From assembly GCA_050633465.1 (NCBI GenBank), contig JBOEGO010000022.1, positions 14,883-78,882 of the forward strand: a stretch of DNA of 64,000 nt, in the 5' to 3' direction. This DNA comes from UBA3069 sp050633465 (GTDB lineage Bacteria > Pseudomonadota > Alphaproteobacteria > Rhodobacterales > Rhodobacteraceae). A program made the translations under genes and the position numbers. Under the pieces are notes generated by a model. It did no database searches and was not told the DNA's origin. It was given only the letters and a program-made list of their open reading frames with translations. Positions 26,096 to 35,111 of the stretch are shown here, in pieces; the first letter of the stretch is position 1, and the number at the start of each line of letters is the position of its first letter.

Positions 26096-27059
26096 TGCCT
26101 CCACCCCGCGCATCGGCGCGCTGCAAGACAACGAACCGCCCAAACCGCACCGCTCGCGCGGGGCCGACATCTGGGCGCAGTTTTCCAAACACAAGGGCGC
26201 GATGCTGGGCGGCGGGTTTCTGGTGTTCATCACGCTGGCCGTGCTGGTTGGTCCGTGGCTTTGGGGGATTGATCCGCAGAAACTCGATATCCGCAACAAG
26301 GACATCCGCCCGATCTGGAGCGGCCTGTTCGGCGGTGACGTGAAAACCAGCTGGGCGCGCCCCTTTGGCACCGACAATCTGGGCCGTGACCACATGGCGC
26401 AAATTCTGGCGGGTGGCCGCGCCTCTATGGCTGTGGGTTGGGCCGCGATGCTGCTGTCGCTGATGATCGGAACCTTTATCGGCGTTGTGGCGGGGTTCTT
26501 CCGCCGCCTTGACGGGCTGCTGATGCGGCTGACCGATCTGTTTTTGTCGCTGCCGATCCTGCCGCTGCTGCTGGTCGCGGTGACCCTGTTCCGCCAGCCC
26601 CTGCGCGCCAGCTTCGGACCCGAGGGCGGCATGTTCATCCTGATCGTCTGTATCATTGGCGTGACATCCTGGATGCCCACGGCCCGCATCGTGCGCGGTG
26701 ATATTCTGGCGCTGAAAGAACGCGAATTCATCTATGCCGCGCGCTCCATTGGCACGCGGCCTTTCGCGATCATCCGCCGCCATTTGCTGCCCAATGTGCT
26801 GTCGCCCATTATGGTGTCGGCCACGCTGGGGCTGGCCACCGCCATCATCACCGAATCTGCCCTGTCCTTTCTTGGCGTGGGCTTCCCTTCGGATTTCCCG
26901 ACATGGGGCAAAATGCTGGCCGATGCTGTCCCCCGCATGAGCGAATATCCCGAACGCGTGCTGCTGCCCGGTATCGCGATTTCCCTGACGGTGCTGGGGG
27001 TGAACTATCTGGGTGACGGGCTGCGCGATGCGCTCGACCCGCGGATGCGCGGGCGCTGA
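26088..27059 (+). CDS. peptide ABC transporter permease (DppC type)
   Basis: A 323-residue permease. Cytoplasmic N-terminus (about 35 residues, charged), one membrane segment (GAMLGGGFLVFITLAVLVGP), a periplasmic loop with the DppC-type FGTDNLGRDHMAQILAGGR motif, then five membrane segments. EAA loop: FIYAARSIGTRPFAIIRRHL. ATG 26088 overlaps the upstream permease stop by 8 nt, giving translational coupling; a frame-open start at 26061 is rejected. Last gene of the plus-strand transporter operon; a terminator follows at 27104. Confidence 0.93.
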   Translation: MTDASTPRIGALQDNEPPKPHRSRGADIWAQFSKHKGAMLGGGFLVFITLAVLVGPWLWGIDPQKLDIRNKDIRPIWSGLFGGDVKTSWARPFGTDNLGRDHMAQILAGGRASMAVGWAAMLLSLMIGTFIGVVAGFFRRLDGLLMRLTDLFLSLPILPLLLVAVTLFRQPLRASFGPEGGMFILIVCIIGVTSWMPTARIVRGDILALKEREFIYAARSIGTRPFAIIRRHLLPNVLSPIMVSATLGLATAIITESALSFLGVGFPSDFPTWGKMLADAVPRMSEYPERVLLPGIAISLTVLGVNYLGDGLRDALDPRMRGR

Positions 27060-27103
27060 CGCGGCCCCGGGGCGAACAGGATTCGTCATATTCAATGAAA
27101 ATA

Positions 27104-27137
27104 AGGACGCCGCCCCGCCACCACAGGGCGGCGTCCT
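27104..27137 (+). terminator. terminator hairpin after the peptide transporter operon
   Basis: A perfect 12-bp stem AGGACGCCGCCC / GGGCGGCGTCCT with a 10-base loop, 45 bp after the permease stop, followed by GCGTTTAT. The rest of the gap to 27303 shows no gene. Confidence 0.65.
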
Positions 27138-27303
27138 GCGTTTATCCCCGCATGGGCACGAAGACAGAACAATCGCCCCGCGTCACGGCGCTAACGGAAT
27201 ATTTTTCCCGATCCGTGCCCTTTCACAACCATGCACACCCTTGATACAGGTGCCAAACCGCGCCAACTGGAACACTATCCCATTCAAACAGGAGCCACCC
27301 ACG

Positions 27304-28365
27304 ATGTTCGAATCCCTCGGCTTTGAAAACGCCACCGCCCCGCAGGTCGCCGTCTGGTTCGCCCTCGCCATTGGTGTGGCTTTTGGCATCCTTGCGCAAA
27401 TCACCCGCTTTTGCTTTCGCCGCATGATCGACGGATCAGACCGCAAACAGGCCGCTGGCGTCTGGCTGATGGCGCTGGCCACCGCCGTGACAGGCACCCA
27501 AATCGCCGTGGCGCAGGGGCTGATCACATTCGACGACCACCGCTTTATGGCGGCTGACCTGCCTTGGCTGGCGATCGTTACCGGCGGGCTGGCGTTTGGC
27601 GCGGGCATGATCCTGACACGGGGCTGCGTGTCGCGCCTGACCGTGCTGGCGGGGGGCGGCAACCTGCGCGCCCTGCTGGTGCTGCTGGCCTTTGCGGTGA
27701 CCGCCCATGCCACGCTCAAGGGCGTTCTGGCCCCGGTCCGCACCGGCCTTGGTGCGGTGACCACCACACTGGAAAACGCCGCCCTGCCCGGCAATCCGCT
27801 GATCTGGACCGCGCTGATTGCACTGGCCGCGCTGGTCTTTGCCCTCCGGTCCGGCAACCGCGCCGTGCCGCTGGCGCTGGCCGCGCTGCTGGGCCTGCTG
27901 GTGCCGCTGGCATGGGTCGGGACGGGCTATATCCTGCTGGATGAATTCGACCCCATCGCGATGGAATCGCTCTCCTTTACCTCCCCCGCGTCCGAGGCAC
28001 TGTTCTTTACCATCGCCTCCACCTCGATCCCCGCAGGCTTTGGCACAGGGTTGCTGGGCGGCGTGGTTCTGGGCGCGTTCCTGTCCAGCCTCGCACGGCG
28101 CGAATTCGCATGGCAAAGCTTTGACTCCCCCCGCCAGACAGGCCGCTATCTGGCGGGCGCTGTGCTGATGGGCACGGGCGGCGTGCTGGCCGGTGGCTGC
28201 ACCCTGGGTGCGGGGCTGTCGGGCATCCCGACCCTGTCGCTTGCCGCCATTCTGGCGATTGCCTCCATCGGTGCGGGCGGCGTGGCGACCCGCGCCCTGC
28301 TCAGTGCATCTGCTTCTGGATCCGGCGCAGCATCCACCACACCAACGCAACAACAGGCAGCGTAA
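27304..28365 (+). CDS. YeeE/YedE-family (TsuA-like) sulfur-compound transporter
   Basis: A 353-residue membrane protein with about ten segments in two pseudo-repeats, the single-chain YeeE/YedE architecture. In characterised members (thiosulfate uptake) three Cys line the hourglass path; equivalents here are Cys37 (ITRFCFRRM), Cys108 (LTRGCVSRL) and Cys299 (LAGGCTLGAG). ATG 27304 follows AGGAG, 7 bp upstream. The 3' end overlaps the convergent DUF3422 gene by 65 bp. No adjacent sulfurtransferase or TusA gene. Thiosulfate as substrate is family inference. Confidence 0.85.
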   Translation: MFESLGFENATAPQVAVWFALAIGVAFGILAQITRFCFRRMIDGSDRKQAAGVWLMALATAVTGTQIAVAQGLITFDDHRFMAADLPWLAIVTGGLAFGAGMILTRGCVSRLTVLAGGGNLRALLVLLAFAVTAHATLKGVLAPVRTGLGAVTTTLENAALPGNPLIWTALIALAALVFALRSGNRAVPLALAALLGLLVPLAWVGTGYILLDEFDPIAMESLSFTSPASEALFFTIASTSIPAGFGTGLLGGVVLGAFLSSLARREFAWQSFDSPRQTGRYLAGAVLMGTGGVLAGGCTLGAGLSGIPTLSLAAILAIASIGAGGVATRALLSASASGSGAASTTPTQQQAA

Positions 28366-29581
28366 TCACCGCCGTCAGCTCCCCCTTGCTCAGGCCCGCC
28401 AGCCCGGCAAGGGGATACAGCGCATACCCCGCCAAAGACACCGCGTAATAGCTGATCGCCACCACCGACAATCCCTCGACCGTCTTTTGCAGCTTTAGCT
28501 GCATATCGGCGCGCCGGTCCATGCTTTCCAGCAATTGCTGGTTCTGCGCCGATCGTTCCACATCGACCCGCGTGCGCAACAATTCACCCGCACGCATCGC
28601 CCGCCCCGCCATGGAGTCCAGCCGCGCCTGGGTCGATTTCACCGTGCGCATCGCCGGATCATAACGGCGCATCATGAATTCATTATAGGTCTGTCGCCCG
28701 TCAAACCGCGCCTCGCGCAGCACCGCGATACGGTCATGCACAATCGCCTCATAGGCTTCGGTCGCACCGAAACGAAACGCGGTCTGCGCGCTCAGGTTTT
28801 CCAGCTCGGCCGACACCGCCAGCAATCCGGCCAGCGTCTGATCCGCCGGTTTTTCCCGCCCGCGCATGTCACCCACCAACCCCGTCAGCGTGGCATCAAT
28901 CCGCGCCATCTGCGCGCCGATTTCACGCACACGGGCGAACCCCAGCATCGACATCGCCTTATATGTCTCGATCTCGCACAGCCGCTGCACAATGCGCCCG
29001 ATCCGGCGCGCACCGGTGTCGGGCGCAATGAATACGGCAAACCGCATATGGCCGGATGCATCAATGCGAAAATCCCCCGCCACCACCGCCGCATCGTCCA
29101 ACACGCGACTACAGGCCAGACTTTCCTGCACGAACCACTGGGTAATTTTGCCGATACAATCATCCTTGTCCTGCATCGGTTCCACCCTGATCTGGGCCGA
29201 ACTGACGCAAACCCCCGGCGCATCCGCCAACCAGTCCGCCGGAAAGATTTCGAAATCAACGGGGTCAAAGGCGCGATCCGACAACTGATCGGCAAAGGCG
29301 GTGTAGGTCACGAATTCCGTGTGGCTTTCCCATTTCAACATATGCCGCCCGATGCGGCCAAACCAATGGGTCGCGCCGGGTTTGGGATGGTCCGCCCCGT
29401 GGCGGTCCAACAGCGCCACCAGATGCGCGAAATCCGCAGCGCGATCACGGCTGGCCGCATCCGCCACCCGTTTGATCGCCAGATAGGCGGCCGTGCAAGG
29501 CACGCTCAGCGACGGGAACGGGCGGGCGTGCAATTCATGCGCCAAATCGTATCGCAGCGGGTGATCTGTCAGGGCTGGCAT
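28301..29581 (-). CDS. DUF3422 family membrane-anchored protein
   Basis: A 426-residue protein whose N-terminal DHPLRYDLAHELHARPFPSL and SHTEFVTYTAF match DUF3422 as I recall it. The central part is helical with heptad-like stretches (GVEL-type repeats; RTRVDVERSAQNQQLLESMD near 345). Two C-terminal membrane segments follow (LSVVAISYYAVSLAGYALYP and LTAVITLPVVALVWWML), with a short basic tail. ATG 29581 has GGAGAG upstream; 16 codons of upstream frame lack a better start. Function unknown; topology suggests an inner-membrane protein with a large cytosolic coiled-coil domain. The last 65 bp are antisense to the YeeE gene. Confidence 0.85.
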   Translation of the reverse strand: MPALTDHPLRYDLAHELHARPFPSLSVPCTAAYLAIKRVADAASRDRAADFAHLVALLDRHGADHPKPGATHWFGRIGRHMLKWESHTEFVTYTAFADQLSDRAFDPVDFEIFPADWLADAPGVCVSSAQIRVEPMQDKDDCIGKITQWFVQESLACSRVLDDAAVVAGDFRIDASGHMRFAVFIAPDTGARRIGRIVQRLCEIETYKAMSMLGFARVREIGAQMARIDATLTGLVGDMRGREKPADQTLAGLLAVSAELENLSAQTAFRFGATEAYEAIVHDRIAVLREARFDGRQTYNEFMMRRYDPAMRTVKSTQARLDSMAGRAMRAGELLRTRVDVERSAQNQQLLESMDRRADMQLKLQKTVEGLSVVAISYYAVSLAGYALYPLAGLAGLSKGELTAVITLPVVALVWWMLRRIQKQMH

Positions 29582-29745
29582 TCTTGCTCTCCGGTTCGCG
29601 TGACGATCACGATACCGCGCAAATACCAAACCGCAAAGGCGACAAATCGTTACATCTCAGCTACTTATCTGCATACCATGGTGTGCAGCCACCTGCCCGC
29701 CCCATAGGGGCCGCAGCCTCTGGTCACGCGCTAACCAATGGTGTT

Positions 29746-30666
29746 CTATTGTGCAAAGGAACCTGACGCCGCAGCCGCCTCTGCCTCTGCCTCTGCCTCT
29801 GCCACGCGATCCAGCGCCTTGGCCAACCGCTTGTGCGGCGCACGCCCCTGCCCCGCCTGTAAAATCACACGCGCCCGCGCCACATGCCCGGCCTTTTCGG
29901 CGCGTTCTGCCAATGCCTCGTAATAGGCGGGGCTATCCTTGCGCTTGGCCAGCATCCGCGCCCACATTTCATGGTTCAGCCCGCCCTTGATGGCACGGCT
30001 GGCGACAGTGGTCAAAACGCCCATATCCTGTAACTGACGCGGCAGTTTGTGGCCCAGAAACGGCGCCGGATAGCGGGTGATATTGCCGGTATCAAACCGC
30101 GCCGCATGATCCGCATCCGGCTGAAAATACGGGTCATAAAACAGCTTTACCTCGCGCGCGCCCTGCACCGCCCGCGCCGCATCCGACCACTTCCCATCCC
30201 AGTCGCCCATGCGCCGCCCCTGCAAATACCGCCGCTCCCATGGGACCAGATCACGGCGCAGGGTCGATTGCGGCGACATCGCCACCACACGGGCACCGGG
30301 GCTGACCACCGAAAAAGAGGCCGCAGCAAATCCCCCCATCGACGCGCCGTAAAACACCACCTCGTCAAAGCCCTTGAAAAACCCCTGATCGCGCAACTTG
30401 CGGTAAATGCGATACATTTCAGCGTCACGAAACCAGTCGTTGCGCTTGGTCATATTGCCCAGATGCGACCATCCCATGGCTTCAGCCAGATTGTGCCCCC
30501 AGGGCAGGCGCGGCGGCTCGCTGTGAACCGATCCCATGTGGTCGAATGTCACCAACAGCTTGTCATTGCGCGGCAGAAAACTGACGCAATGATTGGACAT
30601 ATTGCGGATAAACCCCTTGCGGGCATTGCCCTGACAGGCCATCGCGACAGCACGGATCAAACTCAT
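29746..30666 (-). CDS. alpha/beta-hydrolase-like protein, paralogue 1
   Basis: A 306-residue protein. The nucleophile-elbow motif FYGASMGGFAAASF (G-x-S-x-G, Ser near 125) is preceded by a hydrophobic strand DEVVFYG, as in alpha/beta hydrolases. Shared blocks with the next gene are LVTFDHM, GW(S)HLGNMTKRNDWFRD and FLGHKLPRQLQDMGVL (candidate His in GH). The C-terminus is a simple Ala/Glu repeat encoded by a GCCTCT hexamer array. ATG 30666 is chosen because homology with the paralogue begins there; the longer open frame upstream is non-homologous. Substrate unknown; a cytosolic hydrolase or a non-enzymatic relative. Confidence 0.75.
   Translation of the reverse strand: MSLIRAVAMACQGNARKGFIRNMSNHCVSFLPRNDKLLVTFDHMGSVHSEPPRLPWGHNLAEAMGWSHLGNMTKRNDWFRDAEMYRIYRKLRDQGFFKGFDEVVFYGASMGGFAAASFSVVSPGARVVAMSPQSTLRRDLVPWERRYLQGRRMGDWDGKWSDAARAVQGAREVKLFYDPYFQPDADHAARFDTGNITRYPAPFLGHKLPRQLQDMGVLTTVASRAIKGGLNHEMWARMLAKRKDSPAYYEALAERAEKAGHVARARVILQAGQGRAPHKRLAKALDRVAEAEAEAEAAAASGSFAQ
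29777..29803. repeat. hexanucleotide microsatellite in a coding region
   Basis: Four perfect GCCTCT units plus GCC. On the coding (minus) strand they encode alternating Ala-Glu residues at the hydrolase C-terminus. Unit length is a multiple of three, so slippage changes tail length without frameshift. Confidence 0.85.
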
Positions 30667-30820
30667 ATCAAACGGCCCCCCGAACGTGGCACAGATACCC
30701 TTATCACAACAGTTTGCCCCAGTTCGCAAAGGTTGAAAACCCCGCGCCGCATCCGACCCGCCCCAACGCCTGATGGCACGGGCCGAATAAACCGCAGGGC
30801 ACACTCCCGCCCCCTCAAAA

Positions 30821-30835
30821 CGGGGCAAAGCCCCG
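30821..30835 (-). terminator. minus-strand terminator after hydrolase paralogue 2
   Basis: Stem CGGGGC-TTT-GCCCCG followed on the minus strand by TTTTGAGG, about 93 bp beyond the stop at 30928. The T-run is short. The gap 30667-30927 has no gene. Confidence 0.5.
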
Positions 30836-30853
30836 CATTTCAGGGTTGGGCGT

Positions 30854-30877
30854 GGCTCCGGCCAAAGGGCCGGAGCC
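30854..30877. terminator. perfect 10-bp hairpin in the gap between hydrolase paralogues
   Basis: GGCTCCGGCC-AAAG-GGCCGGAGCC, no T-run. It adjoins the terminator at 30821 and may add to transcript-end stability. Confidence 0.45.
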
Positions 30878-30927
30878 TGAACCACAGCACCCGCCCGGAT
30901 TTTTCTGAACCCTAACACAAACCGCCG

Positions 30928-31791
30928 TCACCGCCGCGCCGCCCGCACCTCGCGCTCCAACCGTGGAATATGCCACCCCGCCTGCTCGGCGTGAATCCAG
31001 TCGACCACGCGCTGCGCCAGCAGGGGCCGGTCCCGCGCCAGACATTCGGCCACCAATGCACGGCACCACGCCAGATTGCCATGGCGCGCCCGCATCATGC
31101 GCCGCCAGCCCTGCAGATCCATCCGCCCCTCGATCAAACCGGCCATGGCAGGCTCCAACACCCCCATCTGCAACAATAACCGCCCCACGCGATGCCCTGC
31201 ATAGGGCAGGCAAAACGATACCGCCCCCGAAACCCGCGCCCCATGCTGGCGGTCCAACCGCGCCATCGGATCATAAACCAGCACTGCCCGCGCCCCCGCC
31301 GCAGCACCATCCAGATACCGGCGATCCGCCCAATCACCACGCGCAAACCCGCGGCGAAATCGCGGCTCCCACTCCAGATCCAGCCGCGTCTGCGGCACCA
31401 ATGCCACCACCCGTGCATTCGGGGCCGCCGCAGCAAATGCCAGCGCGCCATAGCCCCCCATGGAAGACCCGTAAAACACCACCTCGTCAAAACCGTCAAA
31501 AAACCCCGCCGCCGCCATTTCATCGAAAAAATCAAACAAGGCCCCATGGCGAAACCAGTCATTGCGCCGCGCCATCATCACGCCCATGTGGCTGTCACCA
31601 CGCCGCAGCAACCACTGATACCCCCATGGAAAACGCGGCCCCCTAACATCGCGGCTTTTCATATTGTCGAATGTCACAACCAAACGCGGCCCACGGCGAA
31701 AAAACGCCACCCCGTGACGCGGCAAGGCGCGAAAAAACCCGCCCGCCTGCGCCGCCATCGCACAATGCCTGAATTTATACGCCACATCCAT
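30928..31791 (-). CDS. alpha/beta-hydrolase-like protein, paralogue 2
   Basis: A 287-residue homologue of the downstream gene at 29746. It shares RLVVTFDNM, GDSHMGVMMARRNDWFRHG, the nucleophile elbow FYGSSMGGYGALAF (G-x-S-x-G, Ser near 113), VALVPQTRLDLEWEPRF and a conserved YAGHRVGRLLLQMGVL. Many Arg residues; no signal peptide. Divergence is substantial (core motifs kept, loops different), so the pair is an old tandem duplication. No sugar or polymer genes lie alongside. Enzymatic function unproven: the Ser and His are visible, and the acid residue is not assigned. Confidence 0.75.
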   Translation of the reverse strand: MDVAYKFRHCAMAAQAGGFFRALPRHGVAFFRRGPRLVVTFDNMKSRDVRGPRFPWGYQWLLRRGDSHMGVMMARRNDWFRHGALFDFFDEMAAAGFFDGFDEVVFYGSSMGGYGALAFAAAAPNARVVALVPQTRLDLEWEPRFRRGFARGDWADRRYLDGAAAGARAVLVYDPMARLDRQHGARVSGAVSFCLPYAGHRVGRLLLQMGVLEPAMAGLIEGRMDLQGWRRMMRARHGNLAWCRALVAECLARDRPLLAQRVVDWIHAEQAGWHIPRLEREVRAARR

Positions 31792-31840
31792 CGCGCCAGA
31801 TTAACGCAAACCCCCGAACCAACCGTTACCACCCGGCTTT

Positions 31841-31871
31841 CATTGTTCCATAAATACCTCCCGCCGGAGGC
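31841..31871 (+). repeat. dispersed intergenic element (copy 2)
   Basis: CATTGTTCC followed by ATAAATACCTCCCGCCGGAG, matching the 18611 copy over AAATAC-x-CCCGCCGGAGGC and the 36698 copy over CATTGTTC...AAATACCTC. Confidence 0.5.
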
Positions 31872-31893
31872 ACCCAACACAGCCACAAACGAA

Positions 31894-31920
31894 AAGGGCG
31901 CCCCAAACAGGACGCCCCTT
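31894..31920 (-). terminator. pntB terminator
   Basis: On the minus strand AAGGGGCGTCC pairs with GGGGCGCCCTT (one bulged base) and is followed by TTCGTTTG, about 45 bp after the pntB stop. Confidence 0.55.
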
Positions 31921-31964
31921 GCAATTCATATCACGCAAACCAGATGATTTTGCCTAGCCCAAGA

Positions 31965-33398
31965 TCAGGAGATCTTGGTTAGCAATTCATCCAGCGACTT
32001 TTTCGCGTCACCATAGAACATGCGCGTGTTCTCTTTGTAAAACAGCGGGTTCTCGATGCCGGAATAACCGGTGCCCTGGCCACGTTTGGACACGAACACC
32101 TGTTTCGCCTTCCAGCATTCCAGCACCGGCATACCGGCGATTGGGCTGTTGGGGTCTTCTTGTGCCGCAGGGTTCACGATGTCATTCGACCCGATCACAA
32201 TGGCAACATCCGTATCGGGGAAGTCGTCGTTGATCTCGTCCATTTCCATCACGATGTCATAGGGCACCTTGGCCTCGGCCAGCAGCACGTTCATGTGACC
32301 CGGCAGACGACCCGCCACGGGGTGAATGGCGAAACGCACATTCTTGCCCTTGGCGCGCAACCGCTTGGTCAGCTCCGAAACAGACTGCTGCGCCTGCGCC
32401 ACGGCCATGCCGTAACCGGGGATGATGATGATGCTGTCGGCCTCGTCCAGCGCGGTGGCAACACCGTCGCTGTCGATTGCGATCTGCTCGCCCTCGACCT
32501 CCATCGCCGGTCCCGTGGTGCCGCCAAAGCCGCCCAGAATAACCGAGATGAACGAACGGTTCATCGCCTTGCACATGATATACGACAGGATCGCACCGGA
32601 CGAACCGACCAATGCGCCAACCACGATCAACAGGTCGTTCCCAAGGGAAAAACCAATCGCCGCAGCCGCCCAGCCGGAATAGCTGTTCAACATCGACACA
32701 ACCACCGGCATATCCGCGCCGCCAATGCCCATGATCAGGTGATAACCGATGAACAGCGCCGCCAAGGTCATCAGCGCCAGCGGCATGAAACCACCCGTGC
32801 TGAAATACCAGATCAGACAGAGCACCGAAATCGCCGCAGCCGCCGCATTCAACATGTGACCGCCGGGCAGTTTCGTCGCCGCCGAACCCACCTTGCCCGC
32901 CAGCTTGCCATAGGCAATGACCGACCCGGTGAATGTGATCGCACCGATAAAGATGCCCAGGAACAGCTCGACCCGCAGGATCGACACCTCGACCGGGGAT
33001 TTATGCGCCAGCAATCCGGCAAATCCGGTCAGACCCTTTTGCGTTTCCGCATCCATGCCCATGACACGGCCCAGTTCGATATGGGCGATAAAGCCCACGA
33101 AGACCGCCGCCAGACCCACCAGCGAATGCATCGCGGCAACCAGTTGCGGCATTTCCGTCATCTGCACCCGCGTGGCCACCATAAACCCGATGGCACCGCC
33201 ACCGGCGATCAACACCAGCGACAGCAACCACAGGCCGGACCCCGGCCCGATCAGGGTGGCGAACACCGCCAGCCCCATGCCCACAATGCCATACCATACC
33301 GCGCGTTTCGCGCTTTCCTGTCCCGACAAACCGCCCAAGGACAGGATGAAAAGAACCGCCGCGACCACATAGGCCGCCGTCGTAAATCCGTAATCCAT
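31965..33398 (-). CDS. pntB: NAD(P) transhydrogenase subunit beta
   Basis: A 477-residue inner-membrane subunit. The N-terminal half has about eight to nine membrane segments forming the proton channel. The C-terminal dIII domain binds NADP(H): IIIPGYGMAVAQAQQSVSEL (GxGxxA), RFAIHPVAGRLPGHMNVLLA, GSNDIVNPAAQEDPNSPIAG and VFVSKRGQGTGYSGIENPLF. Proton-driven hydride transfer NADH to NADP+ supplies NADPH. ATG 33398 has GGAGATAGGG upstream and begins MDYGFTTAAY; a longer open frame is rejected. 13 bp downstream of pntA. Confidence 0.97.
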   Translation of the reverse strand: MDYGFTTAAYVVAAVLFILSLGGLSGQESAKRAVWYGIVGMGLAVFATLIGPGSGLWLLSLVLIAGGGAIGFMVATRVQMTEMPQLVAAMHSLVGLAAVFVGFIAHIELGRVMGMDAETQKGLTGFAGLLAHKSPVEVSILRVELFLGIFIGAITFTGSVIAYGKLAGKVGSAATKLPGGHMLNAAAAAISVLCLIWYFSTGGFMPLALMTLAALFIGYHLIMGIGGADMPVVVSMLNSYSGWAAAAIGFSLGNDLLIVVGALVGSSGAILSYIMCKAMNRSFISVILGGFGGTTGPAMEVEGEQIAIDSDGVATALDEADSIIIIPGYGMAVAQAQQSVSELTKRLRAKGKNVRFAIHPVAGRLPGHMNVLLAEAKVPYDIVMEMDEINDDFPDTDVAIVIGSNDIVNPAAQEDPNSPIAGMPVLECWKAKQVFVSKRGQGTGYSGIENPLFYKENTRMFYGDAKKSLDELLTKIS

Positions 33399-33411
33399 TA
33401 TCCCTATCTCC

Positions 33412-34983
33412 TTACGATTTCTGGAACATGGCAAGCATGCGCCGTGTCACGAGGAAGCCGCCAAAGATGTTGATCCCGGCCATGAACACCGACAATGCCG
33501 CCAGCAAAATAACCAGAAACGACCCCGACCCGATTTGCATCAACGCACCCAGAATGATGATCGACGAAATCGCATTGGTGACCGCCATCAACGGGGTGTG
33601 CAGGCTGTGCGACACATTCCAGATCACCTGGAACCCGATGAAAACCGACAGAACAAAGACGATGAAATGCTGCATAAAGCTGGCAGGGGCGACCAGCCCC
33701 ACGGCCAGCAGCAATGCGGCTCCCACGGCTATCAATGTGACCTGCTGCTTGGTTTGCGCCTTGAATGCGGCCACTTCGTTGGCGCGCTTTTCTTCGGCGG
33801 TCAGCTCCTTGACCTTCTCCTTGGGCTTGGCGGCAATCGCCTGCACCTTGGGCGGGGGCGGTGGCCATGTGATTTCATGATCATGGGTCACGGTCGCGCC
33901 GCGGATCACGTCGTCCTCCATGTTATGATTGATCTGGCCGTCTTTTTCCGGCGTCAGGTCGGTCATCATATGGCGGATGTTGGTGGCATACAGGGTCGAA
34001 GCCTGCGCCGCCATGCGCGACGGGAAATCGGTATAGCCGATGATGGTCACGCCATTCTCGGTCACGATCTTCTCGTCCATCACGGTCAGCTTGCAGTTGC
34101 CGCCCTTTTCCGCCGCCAGATCGACCACGACAGAACCCGGCTTCATGGCCGCAACCATGTCCTCGGTCCACAATTCGGGGGCTTCGCGGTTGGGGATCAG
34201 CGCCGTGGTGATCACGATGTCCACCTCGGGGGCCAACTCGCGGAATTTGGCCAGCTGTGCGGCGGCAAATTCGGGGCTGGACACAGCGGCATAACCACCC
34301 GTCGCGGCGCCATCGGCCTGCGCTTCTTCGAAATCCAGATATACGAATTCCGCACCCATGGATTCGACCTGCTCGGCCACTTCGGGGCGCACATCGAAGG
34401 CCAAAGTGATCGCACCCAGGCTGGTCGAGGTGCCAATCGCGGCCAAACCGGCCACGCCCGCGCCCACAACCAATACCTTGGCGGGGGGGACTTTACCGGC
34501 GGCCGTGATCTGGCCGGTAAAGAAACGGCCAAAATTGTTGCCCGCCTCGATCACGGCGCGATACCCGGCGATATTGGCCATGGATGACAGCGCATCCATT
34601 TTCTGCGCGCGTGAAATGCGAGGCACCATTTCCATGGCGATCACATTCGTGCCCTTGGTCTTGGCGGTTTCCAAACCCTTTTCGTTGCCCGCAGGGTTGT
34701 AGAACGAAATCAACGTCAACCCTTCGCGCATCCGTTTCATTTCGGTCTCGTTGGGCTGGCGCACCTTGGCCACGATGTCGCAATCCTTCCACAGGGCTGC
34801 GGCGGTCTTGATCACCTCTACCCCTGCGGCGGCATATGTTTCATCGCTGAAACCGGCCGCGGCACCCGCTCCGGTTTCAATCGCACATTCATACCCCAGT
34901 TTCTGGAGCTGAAGCGCGGAATCAGGTGTCATCGCAACCCGATTCTCCCCTTCAAACACTTCCTTTGGCGTTCCGATCTTCAC
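33412..34983 (-). CDS. pntA: NAD(P) transhydrogenase subunit alpha (single-chain)
   Basis: A 523-residue subunit. The NAD(H)-binding dI domain (residues 1-380) begins MKIGTPKEVFEGENRVAMTP and has VLVVGAGVAGLAAIGTSTSLG and MKPGSVVVDLAAEKGGNCKL. A Lys/Pro-rich linker (PPPPPKVQAIAAKPKEKVKE near 395) leads to three or four C-terminal membrane segments, with WNVSHSLHTPLMAVTNAIS. In some Rhodobacterales relatives and other bacteria this is split into PntAA/PntAB; here it is one chain. GGGGGA lies before the ATG. The 128-bp upstream gap is AT-richer and likely holds the promoter. Confidence 0.97.
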   Translation of the reverse strand: MKIGTPKEVFEGENRVAMTPDSALQLQKLGYECAIETGAGAAAGFSDETYAAAGVEVIKTAAALWKDCDIVAKVRQPNETEMKRMREGLTLISFYNPAGNEKGLETAKTKGTNVIAMEMVPRISRAQKMDALSSMANIAGYRAVIEAGNNFGRFFTGQITAAGKVPPAKVLVVGAGVAGLAAIGTSTSLGAITLAFDVRPEVAEQVESMGAEFVYLDFEEAQADGAATGGYAAVSSPEFAAAQLAKFRELAPEVDIVITTALIPNREAPELWTEDMVAAMKPGSVVVDLAAEKGGNCKLTVMDEKIVTENGVTIIGYTDFPSRMAAQASTLYATNIRHMMTDLTPEKDGQINHNMEDDVIRGATVTHDHEITWPPPPPKVQAIAAKPKEKVKELTAEEKRANEVAAFKAQTKQQVTLIAVGAALLLAVGLVAPASFMQHFIVFVLSVFIGFQVIWNVSHSLHTPLMAVTNAISSIIILGALMQIGSGSFLVILLAALSVFMAGINIFGGFLVTRRMLAMFQKS

Positions 34984-35111
34984 GTCAGACGTCCCCCTTC
35001 GTTGGTCAAATCTTCCTCGGTCAGGTCATAACCGAAGCCTGTTCCCTTGTCTCTGCGCAATATTATTTCACAGATATTCTGCAGTTGCACTGCCCTGATT
35101 GCCACAATCTG

